From contig CACGIZ010000009.1 in the NCBI GenBank assembly GCA_902573235.1, positions 1 to 41,535 of the forward strand: 41,535 nucleotides of DNA. The letters are read 5' to 3'. The stretch comes from an uncultured Pelagibacteraceae bacterium. Lineage in GTDB: Bacteria > Pseudomonadota > Alphaproteobacteria > Pelagibacterales > Pelagibacteraceae. Position numbers and translations under genes: made by a program. Positions 23,636 to 33,219 of this stretch are shown one piece after another (position 1 is the first letter of the stretch; each line of letters starts with the position of its first letter). The notes beneath the pieces are model-generated. The model had not been told where the DNA came from and did no database searches. It was given only the letters and a program-made list of their open reading frames with translations.

Positions 23636-25741
23636 CTAACCTGCAATCACAGCCAAAAGTAATAAAGCTACAATATTAGTAATCTTAATCATTGGGTTCA
23701 CTGCTGGACCAGCTGTATCTTTGTATGGATCACCCACTGTATCACCAGTGACAGCTGCTTTGTGTGCTTCTGACCCTTTTCCTCCATGATTACCATCTTC
23801 TATATACTTTTTTGCGTTATCCCATGCTCCACCACCAGCAGTCATTGATACAGCCACAAATAATCCAGTAATAATAACTCCTAATAACATAGCTCCAACC
23901 GAAGCTAATGCAGCAACCTGACCACCGATAAATAAAATTATGAAATATAAAACAATTGGTGAGAGAACAGGTAATAAAGATGGAATAATCATTTCTTTAA
24001 TAGCTGCAACTGTTAATAAGTCTACCAACTTAGCATAATCAGGTTTTTGTTTTCTTTTCATAATACCAGGATATTTTTTAAATTGTCTTCTAACCTCGAT
24101 TACAACAGCGCCACCTGCTCTTCCTACAGCTTGCATTCCCATTGAACCAAATAAATAGGGCAACATACCACCAATTAATAAACCAACTACAACATATGGA
24201 TTTGATAAATCAAAAGTTACAACAATTCCCTCTAATTTGGACCCAGCAACTTTTGAAAAATGTTTAATATCTTCAGTATAAGCAGCGAATAGAACTAATG
24301 CACCTAAACCTGCAGATCCAATAGCGTATCCTTTGGTTACTGCCTTTGTTGTATTACCAACAGCGTCTAGTGCGTCTGTAGTTTTTCTTACATTATTAGG
24401 TAATTTTGACATCTCTGCAATACCACCTGCATTATCAGTAACTGGTCCGTAAGCATCAAGTGCTACGACCATTCCCGCTAAAGCTAACATTGTTGTTACA
24501 GCTATAGCTATTCCATATAAACCTGCAATTTGATTTGTTAGTAAAATACCAGCCACAATTATGATTGCTGGTATAGCTGTTGCTTCTAAAGAAATTGCTA
24601 AACCTTGAATTACGTTAGTTCCATGTCCTGTAGTAGATGAACTTGCAACACTTTTTACTGGTCTATAATTTGTGCCTGTATAATATTCTGTAACCCATAT
24701 AAGCAAACCAGTAATTACTAAACCAATTACTCCACAATAATATAAATCTTTACCAGAAAATGAATTATTATTTAAACTATAAGTATTTTCCAAACCTAGT
24801 ACATAATCAGTTACTGGATATAAAACAATTAAGGATGCTAAAGCTGATACTACAAATCCTTTATATAAAGCACCCATTACATTTTTGCCACCACCAAGTT
24901 TAACAAAAAAAGTTCCAATAATTGATGTTAAAATACATGCACCACCAATTGTTAATGGATAAATCATCATAGACATATCGCCTGGAAAAAATATTGAAGA
25001 TAAAACCATCGTTGCAACTATCGTAACAGCATAGGTTTCAAATAAATCTGCAGCCATACCAGCACAATCTCCAACATTATCACCCACATTGTCAGCAATC
25101 ACAGCGGGATTTCTAGGATCATCCTCTGGTATACCAGCTTCAACTTTTCCTACTAAGTCAGCACCAACGTCTGCACCTTTAGTAAAGATTCCCCCTCCTA
25201 ATCTTGCAAAAATTGAAATTAAAGAAGCACCAAAACCTAAAGCTACTAAAGCATTTACAATTTCTCTCTCATCAATATTAAATTTCAATAATAAATAATA
25301 GTAAACAGCTATTGATAAAAGTGCCAAACCAGCAACTAACATACCAGTTACAGCACCAGACTTAAACGCAACAGAGAGACCACTAGCTAGTCCTTTTCTG
25401 GATGCTTCGGCGGTTCTAACGTTAGCTTGGACGGAAACTAACATTCCAACATATCCGGCTATACCAGATAAAGTTGCACCAATTAAATAACCCAATCCTA
25501 CAAGTGGACTAAAAGAGACGCTTACAATTATTAAGACAACAACACCAACAATTGCAATAGTTTTATATTGTCTTGCTAAGTAAGCTTTTGCTCCTATTTG
25601 AATTGCCGATGCAATATCTTGCATCGTTGAATTACCGGCACTAGAATTTAAAATATTTTTTCCAGTAAAAAATCCGTAAACAATTGATAAAAAACCTGCT
25701 GCTATTGTATATAAAAGAATAGTTTCGACTGATGAGTTCAT
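23636..25741 (-). CDS. hppA: Membrane-bound H+-translocating pyrophosphatase, K+-independent type
   Basis: Couples hydrolysis of pyrophosphate to proton pumping across the inner membrane, using PPi from biosynthesis as an energy source. The 701-residue protein has about 16 helices. The catalytic region is [20 protein letters not shown] (189-208) with [19 protein letters not shown] downstream. The residues that set potassium dependence are Lys466 and Thr469 in [11 protein letters not shown]+-dependent enzymes have Ala and Gly there, so this is predicted to be the K+-independent, H+-pumping class found in Alphaproteobacteria such as Rhodospirillum. The gene stands alone with an 81-nt upstream gap to thiL. 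Confidence 0.96.
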   Translation of the reverse strand: MNSSVETILLYTIAAGFLSIVYGFFTGKNILNSSAGNSTMQDIASAIQIGAKAYLARQYKTIAIVGVVVLIIVSVSFSPLVGLGYLIGATLSGIAGYVGMLVSVQANVRTAEASRKGLASGLSVAFKSGAVTGMLVAGLALLSIAVYYYLLLKFNIDEREIVNALVALGFGASLISIFARLGGGIFTKGADVGADLVGKVEAGIPEDDPRNPAVIADNVGDNVGDCAGMAADLFETYAVTIVATMVLSSIFFPGDMSMMIYPLTIGGACILTSIIGTFFVKLGGGKNVMGALYKGFVVSALASLIVLYPVTDYVLGLENTYSLNNNSFSGKDLYYCGVIGLVITGLLIWVTEYYTGTNYRPVKSVASSSTTGHGTNVIQGLAISLEATAIPAIIIVAGILLTNQIAGLYGIAIAVTTMLALAGMVVALDAYGPVTDNAGGIAEMSKLPNNVRKTTDALDAVGNTTKAVTKGYAIGSAGLGALVLFAAYTEDIKHFSKVAGSKLEGIVVTFDLSNPYVVVGLLIGGMLPYLFGSMGMQAVGRAGGAVVIEVRRQFKKYPGIMKRKQKPDYAKLVDLLTVAAIKEMIIPSLLPVLSPIVLYFIILFIGGQVAALASVGAMLLGVIITGLFVAVSMTAGGGAWDNAKKYIEDGNHGGKGSEAHKAAVTGDTVGDPYKDTAGPAVNPMIKITNIVALLLLAVIAG

Positions 25742-25822
25742 ATTAACCTTAATTAAGTTATTGGTTGTTAGTTATAAAAAACGGACAATACAAAAAAAAG
25801 AATAAAAGGCAATAATTAACTT

Positions 25823-26782
25823 TTAAAAGTTATGATAATAACCATCATTTTTGAGGCTAATTTTCCTATTTTTTTCATCATAAATTTGAGATTTTGCTTT
25901 GTGATTACAAATTTTTCCTATTTTTGAAATTTTAATACCCAAAGATTTACTTAGTTTATTAATGATTCTTGATTTAGATTTAGAGGAAGTAAATAGTATT
26001 TGATAATCATCCCCTTTTGAAACACAAGATTTTTTTTTAACAATATTCATATTAATCAGTTTTCTAAGATTTTTAGATACAGGAATATCATTTAAATATA
26101 ACTTATATGAAAGATTTTGTTTGTTTATAAGTTTATTCAAATCAGCGATCAAGCCATCTGATATATCAATAGAAGTATTTGCAAATGAAAATAATTTATT
26201 AGTTAAATTAAACTTTAAATCCGGTAAAAAATATTTTTTTTTAAAATAATCATTTAATTCTTTATTTAAGTTAATTTTCTTTTTTAAGATTTTCAAACCA
26301 ATAAAGCTATCTCCTAGGTTACCTGTTACATAGATATCATCGTTAATTTTTGCTTTATTTCTAAAGATTATTTTATTTGAAAAACCGATAGTTGTTATTG
26401 TAAAACTTAGTTTTTTTGAATTAACAGTGTCACCGCCTGATAAATAGATCGAATATTTTTTTTGTTCTTCTTTAAGCGATTGAGAAATTTTTTTTAAATT
26501 TTTTTTAGTCAAAGATCTTTCATTTCCAGATCCAGAAATAAAATAATATTTTGGATTGACACCTTTACATATCAAATCTGATATAGAGGATCTTAGAATT
26601 TTCTTAACTACTAGATCTGGCTTTTTAAAATCTATAAAATGAGTTCCTTCAATATAAGTGTCTACAGATATAACTAAATTCTTTAATTTATCAAAAAAAA
26701 CGTCATCATTTAGATTTAGAGAACTTCTATTATTTATTGATAATTTAGAAAAATATTTTTTTATAATTTCAAATTCATGCAT
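25823..26782 (-). CDS. thiL: Thiamine-monophosphate kinase
   Basis: Phosphorylates thiamine monophosphate to the diphosphate cofactor. The 319-residue protein has the PurM/ThiL fold: an N-terminal LNDDVFFDKLKNLVISVDTY (usual GDD replaced by NDD), the metal-binding VDTYIEGTHF, then RSSISDLICKGVNPKYYFIS, LSGGDTV and a late DISDGLIADLNKL. It is lysine-rich and diverged but complete. It overlaps nusB by 8 nt, as the last gene of the riboflavin operon. Confidence 0.92.
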   Translation of the reverse strand: MHEFEIIKKYFSKLSINNRSSLNLNDDVFFDKLKNLVISVDTYIEGTHFIDFKKPDLVVKKILRSSISDLICKGVNPKYYFISGSGNERSLTKKNLKKISQSLKEEQKKYSIYLSGGDTVNSKKLSFTITTIGFSNKIIFRNKAKINDDIYVTGNLGDSFIGLKILKKKINLNKELNDYFKKKYFLPDLKFNLTNKLFSFANTSIDISDGLIADLNKLINKQNLSYKLYLNDIPVSKNLRKLINMNIVKKKSCVSKGDDYQILFTSSKSKSRIINKLSKSLGIKISKIGKICNHKAKSQIYDEKNRKISLKNDGYYHNF

Positions 26783-27179
26783 TATGAGATCTAATTTTCT
26801 TTGCCAAAGTATCTAGTAATGCATTTAAGTATTTAGTTTGAGAGTTATCAATGAAAAAATTTGAAGCATTTAGATATTCTTTTATAATTATATTTATTGA
26901 AATATTTGGTTTATATAACAGTTCATAAGTAGCTGATTTCAAAATAACTTGGAATAATTTATCTAAATTTATAAAATTGAAATCGTTTCCTAACTTTTTA
27001 TCTAATTCTTCTATCAATAAATCATCACGTTCTATTGTGCCTGATACTATATCTTTTATAAATTTTTTAAATCTGTGCTTTGGAAATATAATTTGCTCAT
27101 CTTTATTAAAAAATTTACCGTATAATTTTTGGATTATTATTACTCTAGGATTATTTTTAGGACTAAATGATGTTTTCAT
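26775..27179 (-). CDS. nusB: Transcription antitermination factor NusB
   Basis: A 134-residue RNA-binding protein that with NusE (S10) supports rRNA antitermination and ribosome biogenesis. It is all-helical, with the N-terminal RVIIIQKLYGKFFNKDEQII, the central LDKLFQVILKSATYELLYKP and the late INIIIKEYLNASNFFIDNSQ, matching the NusB family pattern (ARxxAxxALY region strongly altered). The family motifs are weak because of extreme base composition. The position next to ribH and before thiL (nusB-thiL order) is strong support. It overlaps ribH by 4 nt. Confidence 0.85.
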   Translation of the reverse strand: MKTSFSPKNNPRVIIIQKLYGKFFNKDEQIIFPKHRFKKFIKDIVSGTIERDDLLIEELDKKLGNDFNFINLDKLFQVILKSATYELLYKPNISINIIIKEYLNASNFFIDNSQTKYLNALLDTLAKKIRSHNA

Positions 27180-27568
27180 TTTTGTGACAAAATTGATATA
27201 ATAGCTTTAGAAGCCTCAGCTCCTTTTCTTTTTCTAGCTTTAGCTTGTTTCATATTTAAACAAGTTATTATTCCATTTCCTATTGGTTTTTTTGATTGAA
27301 TGGTCAATTTCATAATTGCATTAGTTGCAGCTTGAGAAATGAAATCAAAGTGTGGTGTTTCACCTTTAATAACGCAACCAAGAGCAATAAATGCATCAAA
27401 TTTTTTCAAATTTTTTGATATAGTTACTGGTATTTCGAAAACACCTGGGACATTAATCTTACTTATATTAAAGTTTTTTGGTAGAACCTTTGTGGCACTT
27501 GTAATCAAACCTATTGATATATCTTTATAGTAATTTGCACATACAATTAAAATTTTTTTTTTCATCAA
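27176..27568 (-). CDS. ribH: 6,7-dimethyl-8-ribityllumazine synthase
   Basis: Condenses the pyrimidine from RibD with 3,4-dihydroxybutanone 4-phosphate from RibB to form lumazine. The 130-residue protein has VPGVFEIPVTISKNLKKFDA, the phosphate- and catalytic-histidine-bearing ALGCVIKGETPHFDFISQAA, and a final KQAKARKRKGAEASKAIIS. It is slightly shorter than the usual 150 residues at the N-terminus. It overlaps ribB and nusB by 4 nt each, consistent with one operon. Confidence 0.96.
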   Translation of the reverse strand: MMKKKILIVCANYYKDISIGLITSATKVLPKNFNISKINVPGVFEIPVTISKNLKKFDAFIALGCVIKGETPHFDFISQAATNAIMKLTIQSKKPIGNGIITCLNMKQAKARKRKGAEASKAIISILSQK

Positions 27569-28665
27569 ATTAACTCTTGTTTTGTTATCTTTATATCATA
27601 TCCTTCTAATCCAATAATCTTTTTTGGTGTTTTGGTAATAAGTATCATTTTTTTTATCTTTAGATCTTTAATAATTTGAGCTCCAATTCCATAATTTCTT
27701 ATTTGTTTGTTGTTTTCACTTTGTTTAATTTTTCTATTTTTAAAGTCTTTGAGAGTTTGTGTAACAGATTTTAAATTAGAATCTTTAATAAATACTAAAA
27801 CACAATTGTTATATTTTCTGAAGTAATTTAAAGTTTTATTAAATGAATTTGGTAATTTTTGATTAATTAAGTAATTTTGAACTACATTAGATGAAATCAC
27901 TCTTACTCTAGGTATTGTGCCTCTTTTTATTGTTCCTTTTACTAAAGCAAAATGTTCTGATCCGTCTAATAAATTTTCATAAATTTTAATTTTAAACTTT
28001 TGTTTTTTTACCTTAATGTCGGATGTTTTTTTCAATTTAATTAATTTTTCTTTCTTCAGTCTATAAGAAATTAAATCTTCAATTTTACCGATTTTCAAAT
28101 TATGTTTTTTTGCGAAATTAAGTAAATTTTGACCTTTAGCCATGGTTCCATCTTCGTTCATAATTTCACAAATTACTGCGGAATTATTTTTTTTTGCAAT
28201 TTTTGAAATATCTACAGAAGCTTCTGTGTGGCCCGCTCTAACAAGAACACCACCGTCTTTTGCTATAATAGGAAAAACATGACCAGGAGAAACTACATCT
28301 TTTTTGTTAACATTTTTTTTGGAAGCAATTTTTATTGTTCGAGCTCTATCCCTTGCAGATATACCTGTTGTAATACCTTTTTTTGCCTCAATAGAGACAG
28401 TAAAGGCTGTCTTATTTCTTGATTGATTAACAGGTGACATCAAAGATAAGTTAAGTCGTTTAGCTTGCAAACTGTCTAATGCTAAACAAATTAATCCTCG
28501 ACCATATTTGGCCATAAAATTTATATTTTTGGGACTTGTATCTGATGTTGAAATAACAAGATCACCCTCATTTTCTCTTTTTTCATCATCAACTAAAATG
28601 AACATACCTCCTTTTTTTGCAATATTGATTATTGTTTCTATTGATGAATAATTTTTTTCTCTCAT
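27565..28665 (-). CDS. ribB: 3,4-dihydroxy-2-butanone 4-phosphate synthase with degenerate GTP cyclohydrolase II-like domain (RibBX type)
   Basis: Residues 1 to about 205 are a complete DHBP synthase (ribulose 5-phosphate to dihydroxybutanone phosphate), with LVDDEKRENEGDLVIS, GLICLALDS, TTGISARDRARTI, PGHVFPIIAKDGGVLVRAGH and CEIMNEDGTMAK. The C-terminal 160 residues align with GTP cyclohydrolase II at their end (NYGIGAQIIKDLKIKKMILI, then PKKIIGLEGY) and at EHFALVKGTI. The zinc-binding and catalytic part (normally HSECLTGD and RCDCG) is replaced by a cysteine-free VISSNVVQNYLINQKL stretch. It therefore looks like the RibBX variant of Proteobacteria, without GTP cyclohydrolase activity. A separate ribA must be elsewhere if the cell makes riboflavin. 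Confidence 0.93.
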   Translation of the reverse strand: MREKNYSSIETIINIAKKGGMFILVDDEKRENEGDLVISTSDTSPKNINFMAKYGRGLICLALDSLQAKRLNLSLMSPVNQSRNKTAFTVSIEAKKGITTGISARDRARTIKIASKKNVNKKDVVSPGHVFPIIAKDGGVLVRAGHTEASVDISKIAKKNNSAVICEIMNEDGTMAKGQNLLNFAKKHNLKIGKIEDLISYRLKKEKLIKLKKTSDIKVKKQKFKIKIYENLLDGSEHFALVKGTIKRGTIPRVRVISSNVVQNYLINQKLPNSFNKTLNYFRKYNNCVLVFIKDSNLKSVTQTLKDFKNRKIKQSENNKQIRNYGIGAQIIKDLKIKKMILITKTPKKIIGLEGYDIKITKQELI

Positions 28666-29246
28666 TATAAATAATTCCTAACGTATTTTGAGAGTATATC
28701 TATCTCAACATTTACCAAACTATTCTTTTTAAGTTTTGATAGATTAGTTAGATTGAATGTATGCGGTATTACCCAAATTTGAAAACCTCTTTTTGTAACT
28801 TTTGATATAGTTAATGAAATTCCATTAATACAAATTGATGCTTTTTCAATGATATTTTTTCTTTCTTTAGAATTAATTTCAAAATCAAAAAGATACGATT
28901 TATCTATTTTCTTAATAGATCTTACTTTTCCAACAGTATCTACATGTCCTTGACATATATGACCTGATATTTTTTGACCATATTTAAGAGGTTGTTCTAA
29001 ATTAATTTCCTCATTTATTCTTATATTCTTAAATTTCGATCTATTAATTGTTTCATTAGAAAGATAAAATTCCATTTTTTTTCTGACAATCGTTATCAAA
29101 GTTAAACAAACACCATCACAAGATATTGACATACCTATATCCTTTTTTTTTAACCGCATATCACTTTTAATGAATATATTTATACCTTTAGGTCTATTAA
29201 TAATCTTATCAATTATCCCTTTATTAAATATGATTCCGTTAAACAT
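28665..29246 (-). CDS. ribE: Riboflavin synthase (alpha subunit)
   Basis: Dismutates two lumazines to riboflavin. The 193-residue protein has the duplicated lumazine-binding domains. The N-terminal MFNGIIFNKGIIDKI is the family start (usual MFTGI), the first repeat has GMSISCDGVCLTLI and the second ASICINGISLTISKV; GQKISGHICQGHVDTVG carries the conserved His-Val-Asp. It shares one base with ribB downstream and lies 1 nt after ribD. Some genomes call this gene ribC. Confidence 0.96.
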   Translation of the reverse strand: MFNGIIFNKGIIDKIINRPKGINIFIKSDMRLKKKDIGMSISCDGVCLTLITIVRKKMEFYLSNETINRSKFKNIRINEEINLEQPLKYGQKISGHICQGHVDTVGKVRSIKKIDKSYLFDFEINSKERKNIIEKASICINGISLTISKVTKRGFQIWVIPHTFNLTNLSKLKKNSLVNVEIDILSKYVRNYL

Positions 29247-29247
29247 C

Positions 29248-30354
29248 TTATCTTTTATAAATTGTAATATTATCTTTAGCTAGTTTAGAACTTATTTTTG
29301 ATATTAATCTATAATTTCTATTTAATAAATTATTAGATGTAAAATAAATGATTTCTTTATCAATAGGAAGCTTTTTTAAGCTTTCAAATAAATAAAATTT
29401 ATTAGCTAATTTATTTTGAAGCAAATTTTTTGTTATCTTATTTCCACCTTCCACTAATAAATTTCTAATACCCATGGAAAATAATTTTTTGAATACAATT
29501 TTTAAATTAAATTGTTTTTTATTTTTCAATACTAATTTAACTAGATAAATTCCCTTTTGTTTTAAAATCTTTATTTTATCATTATCAATTGAATTATGAA
29601 AAATTATTGTATTGTCCTTTTTGACAGACTTAAAAATATTAGATTTCATATCAATCTCTAAATTTCTATCTAAGATAACTCTTTTAGGTGAAAAATTTTC
29701 ATAACCTTTTAAACGACAATCTAATTTTGGATTATCAATATTTAATGTTTTACTAGAAATCATAATAGCATCATTTTTAAATCTCAAATAATGTGTTAAT
29801 TTATCAGTCAACATATTTGTTATTCTTTTTGTCCCTTTGCTATAGATGATTTTATTTTTAGATATTGCAATTTTTGCTGTAACAAAAGGTAATTTATGTT
29901 TTCTATTAATAATATAAGAGTCATAAAGACTTTTAGCCTCATCTTTTAAAAGACCTGTTCTTACTTTTATCTTTTTTTTTCTTAATATTTTAAAACTCTT
30001 ACCCTTTACCTTATTATCTATGTCGTTTATTGGATAAATTACCTCATTTATACCACTTTTAATTATACTTTTAGTGCATGGTGGTGTTTTGCCATAATGA
30101 TTACATGGTTCAAGTGTTATATACATTTTTGCACCAGTTAAATTTTGAAATGAATTATTTATCGCATTAGTCTCTGCGTGTGGTCTTCCATTAAAACCTG
30201 TTTGTCCTATAGATATTATCTTATCATCTCTTACTATTAAACACCCTACTGAAGGATTTTCTCCAGTCAAACCTCTCCTAGATCTTGCTAAATTGATAGC
30301 AAGTTTCATGTAATTTTTATCTTTTAATGAAAATTTATCTTTTTTTGTAGACAT
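29248..30354 (-). CDS. ribD: Bifunctional pyrimidine deaminase/reductase RibD
   Basis: Deaminates and then reduces the GTP cyclohydrolase II product in riboflavin synthesis. The 368-residue protein has an N-terminal cytidine-deaminase-like zinc domain with GRPHAETNA (HAE at 59-61) and [13 protein letters not shown] (PC 83-84, PPC 91-93). The C-terminal reductase domain (about 155-368) contains [16 protein letters not shown] and LLVEGGNKI. The reductase part is diverged and lysine-rich but keeps the E-G-G motif. The start at 30354 overlaps the nrdR end by 20 nt, so the pair is likely coupled. A later start would remove little of the domain. Confidence 0.94.
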   Translation of the reverse strand: MSTKKDKFSLKDKNYMKLAINLARSRRGLTGENPSVGCLIVRDDKIISIGQTGFNGRPHAETNAINNSFQNLTGAKMYITLEPCNHYGKTPPCTKSIIKSGINEVIYPINDIDNKVKGKSFKILRKKKIKVRTGLLKDEAKSLYDSYIINRKHKLPFVTAKIAISKNKIIYSKGTKRITNMLTDKLTHYLRFKNDAIMISSKTLNIDNPKLDCRLKGYENFSPKRVILDRNLEIDMKSNIFKSVKKDNTIIFHNSIDNDKIKILKQKGIYLVKLVLKNKKQFNLKIVFKKLFSMGIRNLLVEGGNKITKNLLQNKLANKFYLFESLKKLPIDKEIIYFTSNNLLNRNYRLISKISSKLAKDNITIYKR

Positions 30355-30793
30355 CTAGTTTGTCCACAAATTGAATAAAATCCTTTTCTTCTCTAAAATT
30401 TCGGTATACTGACGCAAATCTGACATAAGCAACAGGGTCTAATTCTTTAAGACCCTCCATTACCATTGTTCCTATTGTATTTGTAGAAATTTCATTTTGA
30501 CCTAATTCTTCTAAATTTCTTGAAATTTTACTAATGAATTTTTCAACTGTTTCTGTATCTAAAGGTCTCTTTTTTAAAGCTATGTAAATTGATTTAGATA
30601 ATTTATCTCTATCAAAAGCAGATTTTCTACCATTTTTTTTAACAACCATTAATTCCCTATATTGAATTCTTTCAAAGGTAGTGAATCTTTCACCACAAGA
30701 GCAAAGCCTACGTCTACGAATAGCTGTACCATCTTCAGTTGGACGTGAGTCTACAACTGAAGTCTCTCCTTTCTTTGGGCAGGGACAAATCAT
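30335..30793 (-). CDS. nrdR: Transcriptional repressor NrdR with altered zinc ribbon
   Basis: NrdR represses ribonucleotide reductase genes by binding NrdR boxes when its ATP-cone is loaded with nucleotides. The 152-residue protein keeps [15 protein letters not shown] and [12 protein letters not shown] and the ATP-cone ([20 protein letters not shown]). The zinc knuckles are unusual: the first reads MICPCPKK (C3-P-C5, where E. coli has C3-P-F-C6) and the second reads LCSCGERF (CxC, one residue shorter than the usual CxxC). Both spacings are supported directly by the DNA. The genomic context is the conserved glyA-nrdR-ribD order, with a 4-nt overlap with glyA. Confidence 0.94.
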   Translation of the reverse strand: MICPCPKKGETSVVDSRPTEDGTAIRRRRLCSCGERFTTFERIQYRELMVVKKNGRKSAFDRDKLSKSIYIALKKRPLDTETVEKFISKISRNLEELGQNEISTNTIGTMVMEGLKELDPVAYVRFASVYRNFREEKDFIQFVDKLDVYKKR

Positions 30794-32103
30794 TTATAAA
30801 GATTCTTATAAATTGGAAAATTCGAGCATAAACTTATAACTTCTTTTCTAACTTCATTTTCCACTTTACTATTATCCTCAGGATTTTGAGATAAACCTTT
30901 TATAACTTTTGTGATTAGCTCCCCTACTTTTTCAAATTCTTTAAGACCAAAACCTCTTGTTGTTGCTGCTTGAGAGCCTAACCTTATACCTGATGTAATC
31001 ATTGGTTTTTCAGTATCAAAAGGAATTCCATTTTTATTACAAGTAATATTAGCTCTGCATAAACTTTCAGAGGCTAAATTTCCTTTTACATTAAATGGTC
31101 TTAAGTCAACTAACATTAAATGAGTATCAGTACCACCGGAATAAATTTTAAAACCATTGTTTTTTAATGTCTCTGCTAAAATTTTTGCATTAGCTAAAAC
31201 ATTTTTTATATAAGTTTGAAACTCAGGTTTTAAAGCTTCAAAAAATCCTGCAGCTTTTGCAGCTATGATATGCATCAGAGGTCCACCTTGATAACCGGGA
31301 AATACAGCGGTATCAAATTTCTTTCCAAGATCAAGATCATTAGATAAAATTATTCCACCCCTTGCGCTTCTAAAAACTTTATGGGTTGTTGAAGTTACAA
31401 CATGTGCATAATCACATGGATTTGGATAGCCCTTTCCAGCTACTAAACCAGAAAAATGGGCCATGTCCACCATTAAATAAGCACCAACTTTATCGGCTAT
31501 TTCTCTAAATCTCTTGAAATCAATCACTCTAGAATAAGCACTTCCTCCAGCTATAATAAGTTTTGGTTTGTGTTCTAGTGCAAGTTTCTCAACATTATCA
31601 TAATCAATAAGTTCAGATTTTTTATCTACATCATAACTTATTGCATTAAACCATTTTCCGGACATAGAGATTTTCAATCCGTGTGTAATATGACCACCTG
31701 AATTTAAACTCATACCCATAAAAGTATCATTAGGTTTTAATAAAGCTAAAAATACAGCTCCATTTGCTTGTGCTCCTGAATGAGGTTGTACATTTGCATA
31801 TTCACAATTAAAAAGTTTTTTTATTCTTTCCAACGCTAATTTTTCTGCTACATCTACATGTTCACATCCATTGTAATATCTCTTGCCTGGATAACCTTCA
31901 GCATATTTGTTTGTTAGCACAGAACCTTGAGCTTCTAGAACAGCTTGAGATACAATATTTTCTGATGCTATAAGCTCAATATGATTTTGCTGTCTAACTA
32001 ATTCATCATTAATAGCTTTAAATAAATCTGGATCAGATTGAGAAAGACTTTTTTCAAAAAAATCATGATAATTTCCATTTAAATATTTTTTTTCACTAGA
32101 CAT
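30790..32103 (-). CDS. glyA: Serine hydroxymethyltransferase
   Basis: A PLP enzyme interconverting serine + tetrahydrofolate and glycine + methylene-tetrahydrofolate, the main one-carbon entry. The 437 residues include [20 protein letters not shown] (41-60), [17 protein letters not shown] (65-81), the PLP Asp/His region [18 protein letters not shown], and the Schiff-base Lys242 in [13 protein letters not shown]. Length and motifs are standard. It is the third gene in the run (dioxygenase-rpiB-glyA-nrdR), with a 7-nt gap from rpiB. SAR11 depends heavily on glycine/serine metabolism, but no glycine riboswitch is seen here. Confidence 0.98.
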   Translation of the reverse strand: MSSEKKYLNGNYHDFFEKSLSQSDPDLFKAINDELVRQQNHIELIASENIVSQAVLEAQGSVLTNKYAEGYPGKRYYNGCEHVDVAEKLALERIKKLFNCEYANVQPHSGAQANGAVFLALLKPNDTFMGMSLNSGGHITHGLKISMSGKWFNAISYDVDKKSELIDYDNVEKLALEHKPKLIIAGGSAYSRVIDFKRFREIADKVGAYLMVDMAHFSGLVAGKGYPNPCDYAHVVTSTTHKVFRSARGGIILSNDLDLGKKFDTAVFPGYQGGPLMHIIAAKAAGFFEALKPEFQTYIKNVLANAKILAETLKNNGFKIYSGGTDTHLMLVDLRPFNVKGNLASESLCRANITCNKNGIPFDTEKPMITSGIRLGSQAATTRGFGLKEFEKVGELITKVIKGLSQNPEDNSKVENEVRKEVISLCSNFPIYKNLYK

Positions 32104-32110
32104 AATTACT

Positions 32111-32536
32111 TTAAATTTTTTTTATCCTTTTATTGTGTCGCCCTCCCTCAAATTTTGTTTTCATAAAAACATCAATACATTTAAAGGCAGTATTTTTTTT
32201 TGTTAATCTAGATCCTAATGTTATAATATTTGCATTGTTATGCAATCTAGATAATTTTGTATTTTTAACAGAATAACACACAGCAGCTCTTATTTTCTTA
32301 TGTCTATTTGCTGCCATGGACATCCCCATGCCAGATCCACAAACTAAAATACCCATATTTTTACTACTTTTACTAATTTTTTTACAAAGTTTATGGGCAT
32401 AATCTGGATAATTCACTGATTTTGAAGAGGTGTCTGTTCCTAAATCTTGAAAAATATATTTATTTTTAAATCTTTTCTTGATTTGCTCTTTAAGATTATA
32501 TCCAGCATGATCTGATGAAATAAATATTTTTTTCAA
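32111..32536 (-). CDS. rpiB: Ribose-5-phosphate isomerase B
   Basis: Interconverts ribose 5-phosphate and ribulose 5-phosphate, the substrate of the RibB domain nearby. The 141-residue protein starts [20 protein letters not shown], has the catalytic cysteine at 66 in [20 protein letters not shown], then AAVCYSV and the closing [11 protein letters not shown]. Length is typical. It ends 7 nt before glyA and begins 1 nt after the dioxygenase-like gene. Confidence 0.95.
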   Translation of the reverse strand: MKKIFISSDHAGYNLKEQIKKRFKNKYIFQDLGTDTSSKSVNYPDYAHKLCKKISKSSKNMGILVCGSGMGMSMAANRHKKIRAAVCYSVKNTKLSRLHNNANIITLGSRLTKKNTAFKCIDVFMKTKFEGGRHNKRIKKI

Positions 32537-32537
32537 A

Positions 32538-33128
32538 TTAATTAAATTTATGATTTAAAACGCATGCCACTAAATGAATTCTATTTTCCTCACCACCATT
32601 AAATGCATTGTGATACTTCGTATTATTTGTAATCCATACAGAGCCATCTGCTGGCAAGTGTTTTGCAACATTATCAATTACCATTATAGATCCAGGATTA
32701 GTAATAATTGGTATGTGAAGTCTAGGCTCAGGATCTCTATGCCAACTTAAAGTGGATCTTGGTTGTTTTAATAAAATTCTTACTCGACCTAATTTATATT
32801 TTTTAGACAAAACATCAAAAACTTCTTTAAAGTATGTGTCTTTATAATCTTCTATAAACTCAGAATATGCAGCTTCATCAATTTTTTCATCTCTGACAAC
32901 TTCTTTACCTGTACCATCTGGCTTCGTCCAAAATACACCTCTAGCTTTGTGACCTTTAATTGAGTCTGGATCTCCAGGAATTTGTGTTAAGGAAATTGCA
33001 CCAAAATTAGAGATGCCGTCTGGTCCAGTGAAATCCTTTATCTTTAGAATTTCTTTGTAAGCTTTTTGCAGTTCATTTATATCGAACTTTACATCCTGTT
33101 TCTGAAAATCGTCAAAATTTAGCTTCAT
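32538..33128 (-). CDS. Aspartyl/asparaginyl beta-hydroxylase-like dioxygenase
   Basis: A 196-residue protein whose C-terminal half resembles the cupin-fold Asp/Asn (and proline-type) beta-hydroxylase family of Fe(II)/2-oxoglutarate enzymes. An HxD pair appears in TLSWHRDPEPRLHIPI, a distal histidine in TKYHNAFNGGEENR, and a conserved Arg follows in ENRIHLV. The N-terminal half is not recognised. It is the first gene of the rpiB-glyA run. The AGGAG sequence upstream lies 14 nt from the ATG, farther than usual. The substrate is unknown; the enzyme class is inferred from the metal-binding motif. Confidence 0.72.
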   Translation of the reverse strand: MKLNFDDFQKQDVKFDINELQKAYKEILKIKDFTGPDGISNFGAISLTQIPGDPDSIKGHKARGVFWTKPDGTGKEVVRDEKIDEAAYSEFIEDYKDTYFKEVFDVLSKKYKLGRVRILLKQPRSTLSWHRDPEPRLHIPIITNPGSIMVIDNVAKHLPADGSVWITNNTKYHNAFNGGEENRIHLVACVLNHKFN

Positions 33129-33219
33129 ATGTAACTATTTGTCTCCTGATGTTGTTTAATATCTTTTTTGAGATATATTTATATATAACATTTGTCGCAT
33201 ATTATAAATATTTTTAAAC

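Noticed and set aside
25742..25822. Regulatory RNA in the hppA upstream gap
   Set aside because: Only 81 nt of A+T-rich sequence without a stable helix; a plain promoter is enough to explain it.
33159..33176. Inverted repeat ATATCT/AGATAT between hemB and the dioxygenase gene as an operator
   Set aside because: Six A+T-rich base pairs are too common in this genome to be meaningful without conservation data.
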